32,557 nucleotides of DNA, from positions 1-32,557 of the forward strand of contig JAQUSD010000007.1 in the NCBI GenBank assembly GCA_028715295.1. Direction: 5' to 3'. The notes under the pieces are model-generated. The model did not search any database. It was not told the origin of the DNA and saw only the letters and a program-made list of their open reading frames with translations. Source of the DNA: Candidatus Nanoarchaeia archaeon. Its GTDB lineage: Archaea > Nanobdellota > Nanobdellia > JAQUSD01. The position numbers and the translations under genes are program-made. Below are positions 1-7,276 of the stretch, piece after piece (the stretch's first letter is position 1; each line of letters opens with the position of its first letter).

Positions 1-148
1 TTTGGTTAATGGAACATTACTCAATATACTTGTCATAAAATTAAAAAACAAGTCTTTGGTTAATGGAACATTACTCAATATACTTGTCATAAAATTAAAA
101 AACAAGTCTTTGGTTAATGGAACATTAACCAATATATCTGTTATCAGG
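1..148. repeat. 54-bp tandem repeat, two full copies plus a diverged third
   Basis: Positions 1-54 and 55-108 are identical copies of a 54-bp unit beginning TTTGGTTAATGGAACATTA. A third copy starts at 109, matches exactly for 19 bases, then drifts and runs into the 3' end of the PAC2 gene. That stretch encodes the gene's last codons, so the array may have grown from the gene's own tail. The third copy contains a perfect inverted repeat, GGTTAATG-GAA-CATTAACC (112-130), spanning the PAC2 stop codon. The array is cut by the window start, so its copy number is unknown. There are no spacers, so it is not CRISPR. Confidence 0.95.
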
Positions 149-904
149 AATATGAACGTATTCATCACTTTCTATTTGTTTCTTTAATTTATCCTGGATC
201 TTATTGATTGATGTTATCTCTTTATCAATTTCTTTTATTGGAACATCTATCTTAAGGTAATCCATCAGCACCTTAATGACGTCTCTTGCAGGTTTAATCC
301 CAATGTGCCCAGGAGCAACAGAAGTTTCTCCAAGAAGTGTAAAAGAATTAATTTTATTATTCTCAGAAATTCCCATTAGTGTCCCTGCCATACCCAAGAT
401 AACGCCTACTTTCCCCATGCTGTTAAAAACAACTTTTCTGTCAAAAGCCTTTTTCAGTTTAGAAATAAACTTTTCATTAGCACCAAGACAGTGAACTTTT
501 GGATTTTCAGGCTCAGATTCATGTCCAATTCCGCCAATAGTTATAATTTCCTTAACCCCCATTGACTTAACAATTTTTACAACTTCATCAGAAAGCAAAT
601 AAAAAGTTTCATTTTCATTGAATGAAGGCTGAAAATCAGCTGTAAGAAATATAATGCTCTGTGATTTTTTCTTAAAATAATAAAAATCAAACTTCGGAAG
701 TTCAACTACATTACCTTCATTAACATAAACAACAGCAGGAAACATAGATGAATAAAGACTCAAAATTTTTTTTGCTTTAAGTTTTTCAATCATAAAATCA
801 ACAGCTATCTTGCCTACATTCCCTATGCCAGGAAGTCCTGAAATAAGAACGCTGTTTGTCATTTTAGACATTTTTCCATGCTTCTCAACAACAAATTTAT
901 TCAA
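125..904 (-). CDS. PAC2 family protein (proteasome-assembly chaperone-like)
   Basis: This 259-aa protein belongs to the archaeal PAC2 family, whose eukaryotic relatives chaperone proteasome assembly. The family motif LISGLPGIGNVG lies near residues 21-32, followed by a VVYVNEG stretch and the glycine-rich IITIGGIG segment, and the C-terminus is charged and helical. The chosen start is a TTG at 904 overlapping the Nop10 stop, with a GGGAG-like ribosome site just upstream. An ATG twelve codons in (871) is the alternative but leaves a short N-terminus. It is the last gene of the L44e-S27e-aIF2alpha-Nop10 operon, a common archaeal position. Its substrate is unknown. Confidence 0.9.
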   Translation of the reverse strand: MNKFVVEKHGKMSKMTNSVLISGLPGIGNVGKIAVDFMIEKLKAKKILSLYSSMFPAVVYVNEGNVVELPKFDFYYFKKKSQSIIFLTADFQPSFNENETFYLLSDEVVKIVKSMGVKEIITIGGIGHESEPENPKVHCLGANEKFISKLKKAFDRKVVFNSMGKVGVILGMAGTLMGISENNKINSFTLLGETSVAPGHIGIKPARDVIKVLMDYLKIDVPIKEIDKEITSINKIQDKLKKQIESDEYVHIPDNRYIG

Positions 905-1074
905 TACAACTCCCTCTTAGCCAATTCTTTTTTCTTTTCATCCTGCCTGTATTTTTTATACCTGTCTTCTGGAGAATACTTTGGAGGGCGCACATCTTCT
1001 GAAGTTCTACCACACCCGCATTTAAGCTCCATAGTATACTCATCACATTTCCTGCAAATATAAATTCTGTTCAT
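901..1074 (-). CDS. nop10: H/ACA RNP protein Nop10
   Basis: A 57-aa protein read from the sequence. It has a zinc-ribbon-like start (MNRIYICRKCDEYTM, then a CGCG pair) and the diagnostic Nop10 tail RPPKYSPEDRYKKYR near residues 29-43. Nop10 is the small core subunit of archaeal H/ACA particles, binding Cbf5 and L7Ae for RNA-guided pseudouridylation of rRNA. The start codon overlaps the aIF2-alpha stop as ATGA (1071-1074), and the stop overlaps the PAC2 TTG start, so translation of all three is probably coupled. The neighbourhood (aIF2-alpha upstream, PAC2 downstream) is conserved in archaea, which makes the call secure despite its size. Confidence 0.95.
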   Translation of the reverse strand: MNRIYICRKCDEYTMELKCGCGRTSEDVRPPKYSPEDRYKKYRQDEKKKELAKRELY

Positions 1075-1829
1075 TGTTCCTTATACTCAACCTTGAAATC
1101 TTTTGAAGACGCTTTTTTACAGAAAGCATCTACATCATTAATTAATTTTTTAATCTCTTTATTTGTTTTAACAGTAAATTTAACATGATATCTTGAACTT
1201 CCAAGGTATAAAGCTTCAGCCCCATACTCTTTCCCAAGCTTTTCAAAGAAATCCTTTATTTTTGAAACTCCGTCAGGAGCAGTGCTTGAAACGCTGAATT
1301 CATACTTTAAAACTATTTTCTTATTTTCTTTTATCTGGCTAAGCATTGGAGCAAATTCTTTCTCAAACTTCTTGTCAAGTCCAAGTTCCTTAACAATGCT
1401 TTCACCGCCTTCATCATAATAATCAAAAAAATCACTTAATGAATCATACTGTTCAAGTATTGTTTTTTTAACTCCTTCAATATCTTTCTTTGAATAACCA
1501 ACTTTTTTTCCTGAAAATTCAATGAGTTTTTCAATCTTTTTTTCTTTTTTTACATCTTTAAGAAATTCCTTTTTTTCAAAATCCTTTACTCTTTTTAGAG
1601 AAACATCAACCTGTCCGCTTTTTGGATTTACTCTTACAACCTTGCAGACAATACTCTTTCCAATACTTACAAAATCCCTTATGTTTTTAACCCAGCTTGA
1701 TGAAACCTCTGATATATGAAGCATGGCATCAACATCAGGGTATTTTTCAAGAGAAACAAATATTGAATGCGGAAGTATCTTTTTAACAGTACATAAAACT
1801 ATTTCATTATTTTCAGGCATAGAAGCCAT
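1071..1829 (-). CDS. Translation initiation factor aIF2 alpha subunit
   Basis: This 252-aa protein has an N-terminal S1/OB domain (about residues 8-82, with the run VDAMLHISEVSSSWVKNI and ending near DVSLKRV). A helical middle and a C-terminal alpha/beta domain follow, the archaeal aIF2-alpha arrangement. With the beta and gamma subunits it delivers initiator Met-tRNA to the ribosome. I chose the ATG at 1829, which overlaps the S27e stop by one base (TAATG). An in-frame extension to 1910 would run through S27e coding sequence and adds Cys/Trp-rich residues foreign to the family. The 3' end overlaps nop10. Confidence 0.95.
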   Translation of the reverse strand: MASMPENNEIVLCTVKKILPHSIFVSLEKYPDVDAMLHISEVSSSWVKNIRDFVSIGKSIVCKVVRVNPKSGQVDVSLKRVKDFEKKEFLKDVKKEKKIEKLIEFSGKKVGYSKKDIEGVKKTILEQYDSLSDFFDYYDEGGESIVKELGLDKKFEKEFAPMLSQIKENKKIVLKYEFSVSSTAPDGVSKIKDFFEKLGKEYGAEALYLGSSRYHVKFTVKTNKEIKKLINDVDAFCKKASSKDFKVEYKEQ

Positions 1830-2011
1830 TAAATAACCTCCACAACCCTTGACTCCAGCTTTGCTTTTCCGCCAGAAGGTCTTGCAAGAATTTCCCCACA
1901 GCCAATGCATTTTACAACAGTGCTTGCTTTGTCAAATATAATTTGTTCAGCATTGCACTTAGAACATTTGACTTTTACAAATCTGCTTTTTGGTGCTTTT
2001 AACAATTCCAT
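1829..2011 (-). CDS. rps27e: Ribosomal protein S27e
   Basis: A 60-aa zinc-ribbon protein of the small ribosomal subunit. Two CxxC pairs (VKCSKC and VKCIGCGEIL) frame the zinc site, and the family end LARPSGGKAKL is intact, with length typical of the archaeal family. It lies between L44e (13-nt gap) and aIF2-alpha (1-nt overlap), the standard archaeal order. A GGGAT-type ribosome site precedes the ATG. Confidence 0.96.
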   Translation of the reverse strand: MELLKAPKSRFVKVKCSKCNAEQIIFDKASTVVKCIGCGEILARPSGGKAKLESRVVEVI

Positions 2012-2024
2012 GATTATCCCTTTT

Positions 2025-2336
2025 TTATTTTGATTCTACTTTTTTAAGTCTTTTGCCTTTTTTGCTTATTGTTTTTTTCTTACATTTTTCACAAGTATAC
2101 ATAAAGCTTACTTTCTTACTTGTTTTGGCTCCGTATTTGTTTCCCTTTTCCATTTTTGGCTTTGGATATCCGCCGTATCCAGTTATTCCTGAACGCCTGT
2201 TGTGTCTTCTCTGTCCTCTTTTCAGAGCGCCTCTTGTTCCTTTTACAGCTTTTACTCTGTCAATTTTCTGTTCTGTTCTTTCCCTGCATCTTGGGCAGTA
2301 TCTGTTTGTTTTTTTTGGTATCTTCATTTTCACCAT
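2025..2336 (-). CDS. rpl44e: Ribosomal protein L44e
   Basis: A 103-aa zinc-binding large-subunit protein. The N-terminal KIPKKTNRYCPRC and the C-terminal YTCEKCKKKT carry the four zinc cysteines. The central RGQRRHNRRSGITGYGG is the basic, glycine-rich family core that contacts 23S rRNA near the E site. Starts at 2336 (MVKMKIPKK) and 2327 (MKIPKK) are both possible. Most family members begin MKIPKK, but the GGTGA before the inner ATG is only two bases from it, so I kept the outer start. It begins the L44e-S27e-aIF2alpha-Nop10-PAC2 run and follows GINS by 29 bases. Confidence 0.95.
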   Translation of the reverse strand: MVKMKIPKKTNRYCPRCRERTEQKIDRVKAVKGTRGALKRGQRRHNRRSGITGYGGYPKPKMEKGNKYGAKTSKKVSFMYTCEKCKKKTISKKGKRLKKVESK

Positions 2337-2365
2337 CTCATTTTAGTATTAATTAATTATTACAA

Positions 2366-3031
2366 TTATATCTCTTCTGCTTTTTTATACTTTATGAGCA
2401 TTTCAGCTAAATGCCTGGGAAGACTTATAACATCTTCTGTTTTAAAAGGCCCGTATGTCTTCCCCTCTTTCCATGCAAATTCCTGAAGAGGAGCTATTAT
2501 CCTGACTATTTTATTATTATTCTGATTGGTTTCCCCAGATTCTTTTGCATCTTCATCTGGCAAATCAGTTTCATTAGTATTCATTTCTATTTTTATAGTG
2601 TCTCCTGTAAGTATTGGATGCAGGATATTATTTCTGTAATTTTTGAGCAGTTCAACAGTATCATAATACATTTTTTCTTCAAAAGAAAGCATCCTTGTTG
2701 TGTCATGAAACTTGTCTCCCGATATTATACTCAGTGCAGCATCCCTTATTATCTTTCTTTCCCTTAACTCATATATTTCATGCATTATTTTTCTTATATT
2801 CTGGAGTTCAGCCTCAATTTTTCCAGCATTTCCAAGAGAAAAAACATCTTTTTTACTTCTTGAATCTTCAATAGCAGATATACGTGCTTTTATATATCTT
2901 GAAACAACATTGTAAAACAACTGGTCAAGCCTTTCTAAATCATTGCTCATTCTTTCGCTTCTCTGAACCTTTCTGAGCTGTTCATAAGTAAAAATATCCT
3001 CATCCTTTTTGTTCTCTTCTTGCTCGCTCAT
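2366..3031 (-). CDS. GINS complex subunit, Gins51-like
   Basis: This 221-aa protein has an acidic N-terminus, an alpha-helical A domain (about residues 15-145) and a C-terminal B domain. The B domain reads EFAWKEGKTYGPFKTEDVIS, then LPRHLAEMLIKYKKAEEI, which is characteristic of archaeal Gins51. Helix-then-strand order (A before B) is the Gins51 type; Gins23 is reversed. GINS joins MCM and GAN/Cdc45 in the replicative helicase and contacts primase. The gene overlaps the primase gene by 32 bases, so the two are probably co-translated. No Gins23 gene is visible here, and many archaea use a Gins51 homotetramer. Confidence 0.9.
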   Translation of the reverse strand: MSEQEENKKDEDIFTYEQLRKVQRSERMSNDLERLDQLFYNVVSRYIKARISAIEDSRSKKDVFSLGNAGKIEAELQNIRKIMHEIYELRERKIIRDAALSIISGDKFHDTTRMLSFEEKMYYDTVELLKNYRNNILHPILTGDTIKIEMNTNETDLPDEDAKESGETNQNNNKIVRIIAPLQEFAWKEGKTYGPFKTEDVISLPRHLAEMLIKYKKAEEI

Positions 3032-4379
3032 TTTTCTTCATCCTCATCTTATATGACATGTATGAAAGTGGATTTTTTATTTTCCTGCATATCCCGTCTG
3101 GATTACATACTCCAGTATCTTTATAATAATTTGCATTTGAACAGTTGGGTGTTTTGTATTTCCCTTTCTTTGCAAATTCAATCTGACTACTTATATAGTT
3201 GTTACCTAAATCAACTGGATTTCTTGAGTTCCATTCTTTGATTTCAGCTTCAATTTGGTGCCATTCCCATCCTGCTGAACTGAAAAAGTTTATCAGCACA
3301 AATAAAGCCCTTTTCTTTCCGTCTTCAAGGTTCCCTTCAAGTATCTTCCTTATGCATGGGGGGAATATATCCTTTGTAACTGCTTTTTCAGGTTTTTGGA
3401 ACATTCTTGATGTAATATTTGATGATTTACTCTTATTTTTAACATTTTTTAATGTTTCTTCTCTTTCCTTATAATACCAATAAAATGCTTCCTGAACAAG
3501 AGTCTCAGCTTCTGCAGTCTCAGGTTTTATTTCTAAAAAACCAAACTCAGAAGAGACATTTTCAGGAGAAGCATATTTCTCAGCGCTTTCAAGACTCATA
3601 AACTTGTAAAAATCCTCTTCTTTAATAGGCACAGAAACAAGCCATGACTTTTCATTAAGAGAATAAGGTGCTCTGAAAAGATGCCTTGGAGAAATCAATA
3701 TAGTGTCAATTTCCATAAATGTTGAAGGCTCGAAATTGCCTTCCTTATCTTTCAATTCATTGGCATCTTTTTTTCCTGTTTTTTCAAGTATTCTTTCATA
3801 TTTTCCTTCCTCATACCCGGATATTCTTTTTATAAGTTCTTCTTTTGTATGATTAATAATAAACTCAGCAAGGATTCTCACAGCAATTGGAAAAAGATGT
3901 TCTATTTTTTTGTTGTCTATATACTTTGGAAAAGCCTCAAAAGGTATGCCTATATGCCATCCTTTGTTTCCTGAAAATTTTATCGAATATGAATTTACAC
4001 CTCTTGATTTAAGAAAATCAATTATTATTTCAGCGTATATTGTGCAGTATTCAAAGCATTTTCTGTCAACAGCATCAATATCCATTATAAAATCCCATCC
4101 CAACCTTAGTTCGTCCATTTCATCAGGCTTCATGCCCGTAATTATAGACATCGGATTAATCCATCTTTCCTCGCTTGCATGGAAAGAAGTTGCTCCATTT
4201 TTTACAGCAGCGTCATATTCTGTTTCATACTCAAGAACATCAGGACGCTTTCCATAATAAGCCCTGTCAGGATTAAATCCCTGATACCTTGTTATGAACT
4301 CCCTGTTCTTTGCAAATTCAATAATTCTTTTTTTAATGTCCTTTCTGCTGTAATATGCAAAAACTTCTGAAGGCCTCAT
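3000..4379 (-). CDS. Fused DNA primase: PriS catalytic domain plus PriL Fe-S C-terminal domain
   Basis: A 459-aa single-chain primase. Residues 1-300 are a PriS domain: D100-I-D102 in the catalytic metal motif (GWDFIMDIDA), the nucleotide motif SGNKGWH at 136-142, and third acidic residue D225 before PRHLFRAPYSL. Residues 335-445 match the PriL C-terminal domain: FPPCIRKIL with C342, then C423, C435 and C441 before KNPLSYM, the expected four ligands of a [4Fe-4S] cluster. The linker (300-335) is charged. Separate archaeal PriS lacks the C-terminal part. Such a fusion is known from Nanoarchaeum and other DPANN. No frameshift or internal start separates the parts. Confidence 0.93.
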   Translation of the reverse strand: MRPSEVFAYYSRKDIKKRIIEFAKNREFITRYQGFNPDRAYYGKRPDVLEYETEYDAAVKNGATSFHASEERWINPMSIITGMKPDEMDELRLGWDFIMDIDAVDRKCFEYCTIYAEIIIDFLKSRGVNSYSIKFSGNKGWHIGIPFEAFPKYIDNKKIEHLFPIAVRILAEFIINHTKEELIKRISGYEEGKYERILEKTGKKDANELKDKEGNFEPSTFMEIDTILISPRHLFRAPYSLNEKSWLVSVPIKEEDFYKFMSLESAEKYASPENVSSEFGFLEIKPETAEAETLVQEAFYWYYKEREETLKNVKNKSKSSNITSRMFQKPEKAVTKDIFPPCIRKILEGNLEDGKKRALFVLINFFSSAGWEWHQIEAEIKEWNSRNPVDLGNNYISSQIEFAKKGKYKTPNCSNANYYKDTGVCNPDGICRKIKNPLSYMSYKMRMKKNERARREQKG

Positions 4380-4412
4380 GTTATTTACATATCTGTAAAA
4401 TCTTATTAATTG

Positions 4413-4892
4413 TTATGCTTGGAAGATTTCTTTAAGATAAGAAACATAATCAAAAGCCTGTTCTTCATCAATAACAAGTATAATCTCATCCTGGCTTGTG
4501 AAAAACTCATGCATATTCACACTTTTGTCAGAAAGTATTGAAGTTATATATGTAATAACGCCCGGAACTAACTCAGTTTCAGAACAATGAACTGTTATGC
4601 AAGCAACTTTTTTCTCAATTGCAAAAATGTATTTTCCAAAGTATTTTACAATGTAGTCATGATTATGCTCATTAACTATTAATGATATATATCTTTCACC
4701 AACACTTCCCAGAATATAATGGCTTGACTGCATGAATATGGCTTTTACTGCATCATAAACCCTAAGAGCTTCCGGGTTTCTGTGTATGCTGAAGAGAACT
4801 AAATCCGTAGTTGCTCCAACCCTGCTCTTTTTAAGCAAACCCCTTATCTTCCCGTTTCTTAAAAATTTCTTAACAGCACTTTTTATTGACAT
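4413..4892 (-). CDS. ACT-domain protein (second of a tandem pair)
   Basis: A 159-aa protein starting at the ATG at 4892, one base after the stop of the upstream paralogue. After a basic N-terminus (MSIKSAVKKFLRNGKIRGLL), two regulatory ACT-like modules follow. The second holds PGVITYITSILSDKSVNMHEF and a strand IILVIDEEQAFDYV, as in the ligand-binding half of aspartokinases. No catalytic domain is attached. An in-frame extension to 4949 lies within the upstream gene and is unlikely. The partner and ligand are unknown; amino acid sensing is the family expectation. It sits 33 bases upstream of the primase gene on the same strand. Confidence 0.8.
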   Translation of the reverse strand: MSIKSAVKKFLRNGKIRGLLKKSRVGATTDLVLFSIHRNPEALRVYDAVKAIFMQSSHYILGSVGERYISLIVNEHNHDYIVKYFGKYIFAIEKKVACITVHCSETELVPGVITYITSILSDKSVNMHEFFTSQDEIILVIDEEQAFDYVSYLKEIFQA

Positions 4893-4893
4893 T

Positions 4894-5391
4894 TTAGCAC
4901 CCAAACACCTTCTTGATATATGAAGCCATTTTATAGGCATGCTTTTCATTAACTACAATTGCGAAATCAGTGTATGAAAGTATCATCTCATAAATTGTGA
5001 CATTTTTATCTGCAAACAAAGAGGAAACATAAGTTATAACTCCGGGGGTCTTGCTTACATCCCTTGGACATTTTATGAATATTGTGCCTACGTTTTTATC
5101 AATATCTATTACTTCTTTTCCAAATTCAGACTTTGCAGTCTCGACAAGAAGTTCAGGGATTATTAATGTGAGTGTATGCTCCCCCATAGAACTGACAATT
5201 ACCTGGCTTGGGTTTTCTATTTTCTGTATAAATCTGTCCATTGATTTTATTGAATTAATATTCTTGTTTACTGAAATAATAACTGAGTCAGTATCAACGC
5301 TTAATTCTGATTTTGCAAATATCTCAAAAATCTTCCTCTGCCTAAGATAAGACATTATCTTATCTCCGACAGAATGTGAAACCATATTCAA
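4894..5391 (-). CDS. ACT-domain protein (first of a tandem pair)
   Basis: A 165-aa paralogue of the downstream gene. The shared core is PGVITYVSSLFADKNVTIYE followed by FAIVVNEKHAYKMASYIKKVF, against PGVITYITSILSDKSVNMHE in the neighbour. The N-terminal module (SVDTDSVIISVNKNINSIKS to GEHTLTLIIPELLVE) is a second ACT-like fold. The start could be 5391 or the internal ATG at MSYLRQRKIF. The pair probably arose by tandem duplication and may form a heteromer. No enzyme domain is present. It leads the minus-strand run into primase and GINS and is read away from the pepF promoter. Confidence 0.8.
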   Translation of the reverse strand: MNMVSHSVGDKIMSYLRQRKIFEIFAKSELSVDTDSVIISVNKNINSIKSMDRFIQKIENPSQVIVSSMGEHTLTLIIPELLVETAKSEFGKEVIDIDKNVGTIFIKCPRDVSKTPGVITYVSSLFADKNVTIYEMILSYTDFAIVVNEKHAYKMASYIKKVFGC

Positions 5392-5469
5392 TACATATCA
5401 GACTTCTATTATAAATCTAATTATTGCGTGTTCGAAATTCTTAAAAAAGTTATTCATATACTATGAAAT
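5392..5469. promoter_or_regulatory. Divergent promoter region, ACT/primase operon and pepF
   Basis: This 78-bp gap separates the divergent ACT gene and pepF. TATTATAAATC near 5410-5420 reads on the minus strand as GATTTATAATA, a plausible TATA element for the ACT-primase transcript. A CTTAAAAAAG run near 5440 sits about 25 bases before the pepF ATG on the plus strand. No dyad operator is evident. Confidence 0.45.
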
Positions 5470-7233
5470 ATGTATGGGCAGAGTGGATGGGATTTAAGTG
5501 ATTTATTTGATTATCCTGAAAGTCCAAAAGTTGAAGATACAATTAAACAAATAAAATGTCTGGTTGAGGATTATAGTTCATTAAGGGACAAATTGGATAA
5601 TCTTGCACAAGAAGATTTCGTAAATCAATTGAGGCTTAACGAAAAGCTTACAAAAGCCTTTTCAAAATTAAGTATTTATAGTCAGCTACTTTTCAGACAG
5701 GATACTTCTTCAGAAAAAGCAAAGTCATTTATGTTAAAGATGAGACAATTTGGTTCAGAAATAAACAATAAAACTTTGTTTTTCAACTTATGGTGGGCGG
5801 GTCTTGATAATGAAACAGCAGAACATTACCTTAGTTCTCAGGGATTAAATGATGATATGAAACATGTTTTATATGACAGCAGACGAGTTAAACAATACAA
5901 CTTGACAGAACCTGAAGAAAAAATAATTAATATGAAAGCCGCTACCGGAGCAGATGCGCTAGAATCATTATATACTATTATAACAAGCAAATATAGATTT
6001 AACATTGCTGTTGATGGTAAAAAAGAAAAATTAACAGGAGCTGAGTTATTAAAATATTTTTTCCATCCAAAACATGAAATCAGAAAAAAAGCATACAACA
6101 TGCATCTAAAAAGATATGCAAAAGATGCTGATGTTATTGGAGAAATTTACAAAAATATGGTTATTGATTTAAGAAATGAATCCCATTTAAAAGGATATCC
6201 TTCTCCAATGTCTGTCAGAACTATAAATGAAGACTTGCCTGATGAAGTGGTTAACAGTTTGCTGGATTCTTGTTCAGAAAACATAAGTATTTTCCAAAAG
6301 TTTTTTGAATTGAAAAAAGAACTATGTGGACTTGATAAATTTACAAGATACGACTTATATGCCCCAATGGAAAAGATTAACAAAGAAATTGAATACAATG
6401 AGGGTGTTAATTACATATTAAAAACACTTGATGAGTTTTCTCCTGACATTGGGAATCTTGGAAGAAAACTTTTCGACTCAAATCACATTGATTCAGAATC
6501 AGGCACAGCAAGAAATAAAGTGAGTGGATATTGTTGGGCAGTATCTCCTGACACAATCCCTTTTATTTCAGTATCCTATGATAAAAGTTTTAATGAATTA
6601 AGCATTCTTGCTCATGAAATAGGACATGGGATACATGGTCTGCTTGCATCAAATCATGATATTTTTACATTTGATGCAGCTAGTCCTTTAGCTGAAACTG
6701 CTTCAATATTTAATGAGCTCCTTTTGCTTGACAGAACATTATCAGAAGAAAATAATCCTAATGTTAAAAGGGAGATTCTTGCAAAATCAATTGATAATGC
6801 CTATGGAACAATAACAAGACAGGCATATTTTGTAAGATTTGAAAAAGAGGCTCATGAACTCATAAAAAATGGTGCTGAGCTTGAAGACATAAATAAAGCA
6901 TATCTTTCAAATGTAAGAGAGCAATTTGGACATGATGTTCCTGAAATTTTTAAGAATGAATGGCTTCGCATACCCCATTTTTTCTTTACAATACCATTTT
7001 ACTGCTATTCATACAGTTTTGGACAATTGCTTAGCATGTCGCTGTTTAATCAATACAAAAAAGAGGGTGAAGATTTTATACAGCCCTACAAAAATATATT
7101 GTCTGCAGGAGGTTCAAAACCGCCAATACAAATATTATCAGATGAAGGTATTGATATAAGTTCAGAGAAATTTTGGCAAAGAGGATTTGACATGATAAAA
7201 GATATGACAATATCACTTGAAAATATGATATGA
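5470..7233 (+). CDS. pepF: M3 family oligoendopeptidase F
   Basis: A 587-aa cytosolic zinc metallopeptidase that degrades short peptides. The zinc motif is H382-E383-x-x-H386 within LAHEIGHGIHG, and the third ligand is probably E409 in SPLAETASIFNE. The C-terminal YCYSYSFGQLLSMSL matches the substrate-binding Tyr-rich segment of the family. Length is normal and no signal peptide is present. The start at 5470 is the only good one before the conserved SGWDLSDLF. The next gene lies 43 bases downstream on the same strand, but no functional link is obvious. Confidence 0.95.
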   Translation: MYGQSGWDLSDLFDYPESPKVEDTIKQIKCLVEDYSSLRDKLDNLAQEDFVNQLRLNEKLTKAFSKLSIYSQLLFRQDTSSEKAKSFMLKMRQFGSEINNKTLFFNLWWAGLDNETAEHYLSSQGLNDDMKHVLYDSRRVKQYNLTEPEEKIINMKAATGADALESLYTIITSKYRFNIAVDGKKEKLTGAELLKYFFHPKHEIRKKAYNMHLKRYAKDADVIGEIYKNMVIDLRNESHLKGYPSPMSVRTINEDLPDEVVNSLLDSCSENISIFQKFFELKKELCGLDKFTRYDLYAPMEKINKEIEYNEGVNYILKTLDEFSPDIGNLGRKLFDSNHIDSESGTARNKVSGYCWAVSPDTIPFISVSYDKSFNELSILAHEIGHGIHGLLASNHDIFTFDAASPLAETASIFNELLLLDRTLSEENNPNVKREILAKSIDNAYGTITRQAYFVRFEKEAHELIKNGAELEDINKAYLSNVREQFGHDVPEIFKNEWLRIPHFFFTIPFYCYSYSFGQLLSMSLFNQYKKEGEDFIQPYKNILSAGGSKPPIQILSDEGIDISSEKFWQRGFDMIKDMTISLENMI

Positions 7234-7276
7234 TTTTCTCAAAACATTATTAAAGTAGTAGGAGCTTCTTTTCCTG

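Noticed and set aside
1-148. CRISPR array at the window start
   Set aside because: Copies are directly adjacent with no spacers, the unit is 54 bp, and no cas gene is present.
2-187. 61-codon plus-strand frame with an 18-residue internal repeat
   Set aside because: It is a by-product of the 54-bp tandem repeat, whose length is a multiple of three, and it runs antisense into the PAC2 gene. It has no ribosome site and the window cuts its start.
1071-1910. Longer aIF2-alpha starting at 1910
   Set aside because: The extra 27 residues are read from within S27e coding sequence and do not resemble aIF2-alpha. The ATG at 1829 gives the family N-terminus.
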